A DNA stretch of 64,000 nt from contig JARDYH010000003.1 of NCBI GenBank assembly GCA_029215795.1, positions 12,178,001-12,242,000 on the forward strand. The letters run 5' to 3'. A program made the translations under genes and the position numbers. The notes beneath the pieces are model-generated. The model searched no databases and was not told where the DNA came from. It was given only the letters and a program-made list of their open reading frames with translations. This document shows, piece by piece, positions 63,486 to 64,000 of this stretch (the stretch's first letter is position 1; each line of letters begins with the position of its first letter). The DNA is from Anniella stebbinsi. Lineage: Eukaryota > Chordata > Lepidosauria > Squamata > Anniellidae.

Positions 63486-64000
63486 ATACATGGATTTCAG
63501 AGCCAAGCTACTGGACTTCAGCTGTGCCAGTCTCAGCTTAAATCTCACTTTCCTATTCAGATGAGCCAATGTCAAGGAGATACCACCCACACAAAAGTTG
63601 ACATGAGATTGAAGGTGGGATTGGTGGCACGGATTGATCTTTTTTCTTTATAAATATGGAGCATTCTCTGCCTGGTATGGGGTGGTGGTGTTTGGCAGAG
63701 TGCAAGGTTATCTTTGAAAATAAGGGAATGCTTAACATTTACTTCAGTTCAACCTCTTATGGCTATCACATTAGACAGTTTGGGTCCAAACCTTAACTAG
63801 ACTCCTAGGCATACATTGAAGAGAAGTATTGCAGAAAGACTGTCCCCTCCCAGTTAAAAAAAGGAAATTTTTCTCCCATCAAGTCATTAGGAATGGGGAT
63901 CAATTCTTTTCCAGTTTCTCACAGATGAGGTACTCATCCACACAACACTTTTCAAGGGGTCTGAGCCCTGTCCAGAAAACACTTGCATGCAAGCATAGGC
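63486..64000. other. Unassigned sequence at window edge
   Basis: No feature recognised. Short frames at 63553-63738 (minus) have no domain. Confidence 0.4.

Overview
This window looks like a gene-poor, transposon-rich stretch of a squamate reptile genome, most likely a lizard. The host call rests on repeat content. There is an L1 of the type common in lizards, several CR1/L3-like and L2-like LINE tails, CORE-SINEs of the MIR type with an L2-like (AAATA)n tail, and a dense load of non-autonomous hAT-type DNA transposons. The species cannot be named from this. I found no protein-coding gene, exon chain, tRNA, rRNA or CRISPR array that I can defend; the longer open frames fall inside repeats, GC-rich transposon cargo or low-complexity sequence.

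The dominant structure is a family of about 320-bp near-palindromic elements (hAT-MITE A) whose ends read TAGGGTGACCATAT. There are 14 complete, half or composite copies. Six complete copies (5876, 11440, 20837, 29731, 31276, 58341) have perfect 8-bp target-site duplications and a seventh (52043) has 7 of 8, which places the family in the hAT superfamily. Each copy is a head-to-head dimer of two related units of about 155 bp, and only one unit keeps an internal TIR-like end, so orientation can be read. Four further hAT-type elements also show 8-bp duplications: 3989-4265, 16089-17762, 47144-49324 and 49900-50302. The 16089 element splits a MIR-like SINE in two. The 47144 element is a 2.2-kb fold-back with GATCC pentamer arrays at both ends and roughly 150-bp modules in its arms. 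Other palindromic families are scattered through the window (GGCAGGATCTACAC, TGGCTCAATTCGGACGA, the CCCAACCTGG/CTCCCAGCAT family and others).

Layout: 1-2 kb L1 and CR1 remnants; 2-9 kb mostly single-copy sequence with MITEs; 9.6-10.1 kb a candidate conserved element; 10-15 kb a MITE cluster; 16-18 kb a hAT with GC-rich cargo inside a SINE; 19-31 kb MITEs, L2 and CR1 tails; 33-37.4 kb a diverged monomer repeat; 36.6, 41.8 and 45.0 kb single-copy AT-rich blocks with homeodomain-type motifs; 43.7-44.9 kb a CR1-like reverse transcriptase relic; 46-50.4 kb nested transposons; 52-53 kb nested palindromes; 54.8-55.3 kb a possible solo LTR or promoter; 56-64 kb LINE tails, MITEs and single-copy sequence.

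The most likely functional host DNA is the set of single-copy, transposon-free AT-rich blocks with TAAT-type motifs and one exact PBX-MEIS-type site (45234-45243). They resemble developmental enhancers embedded in a gene desert. That reading is inference and needs cross-species alignment.
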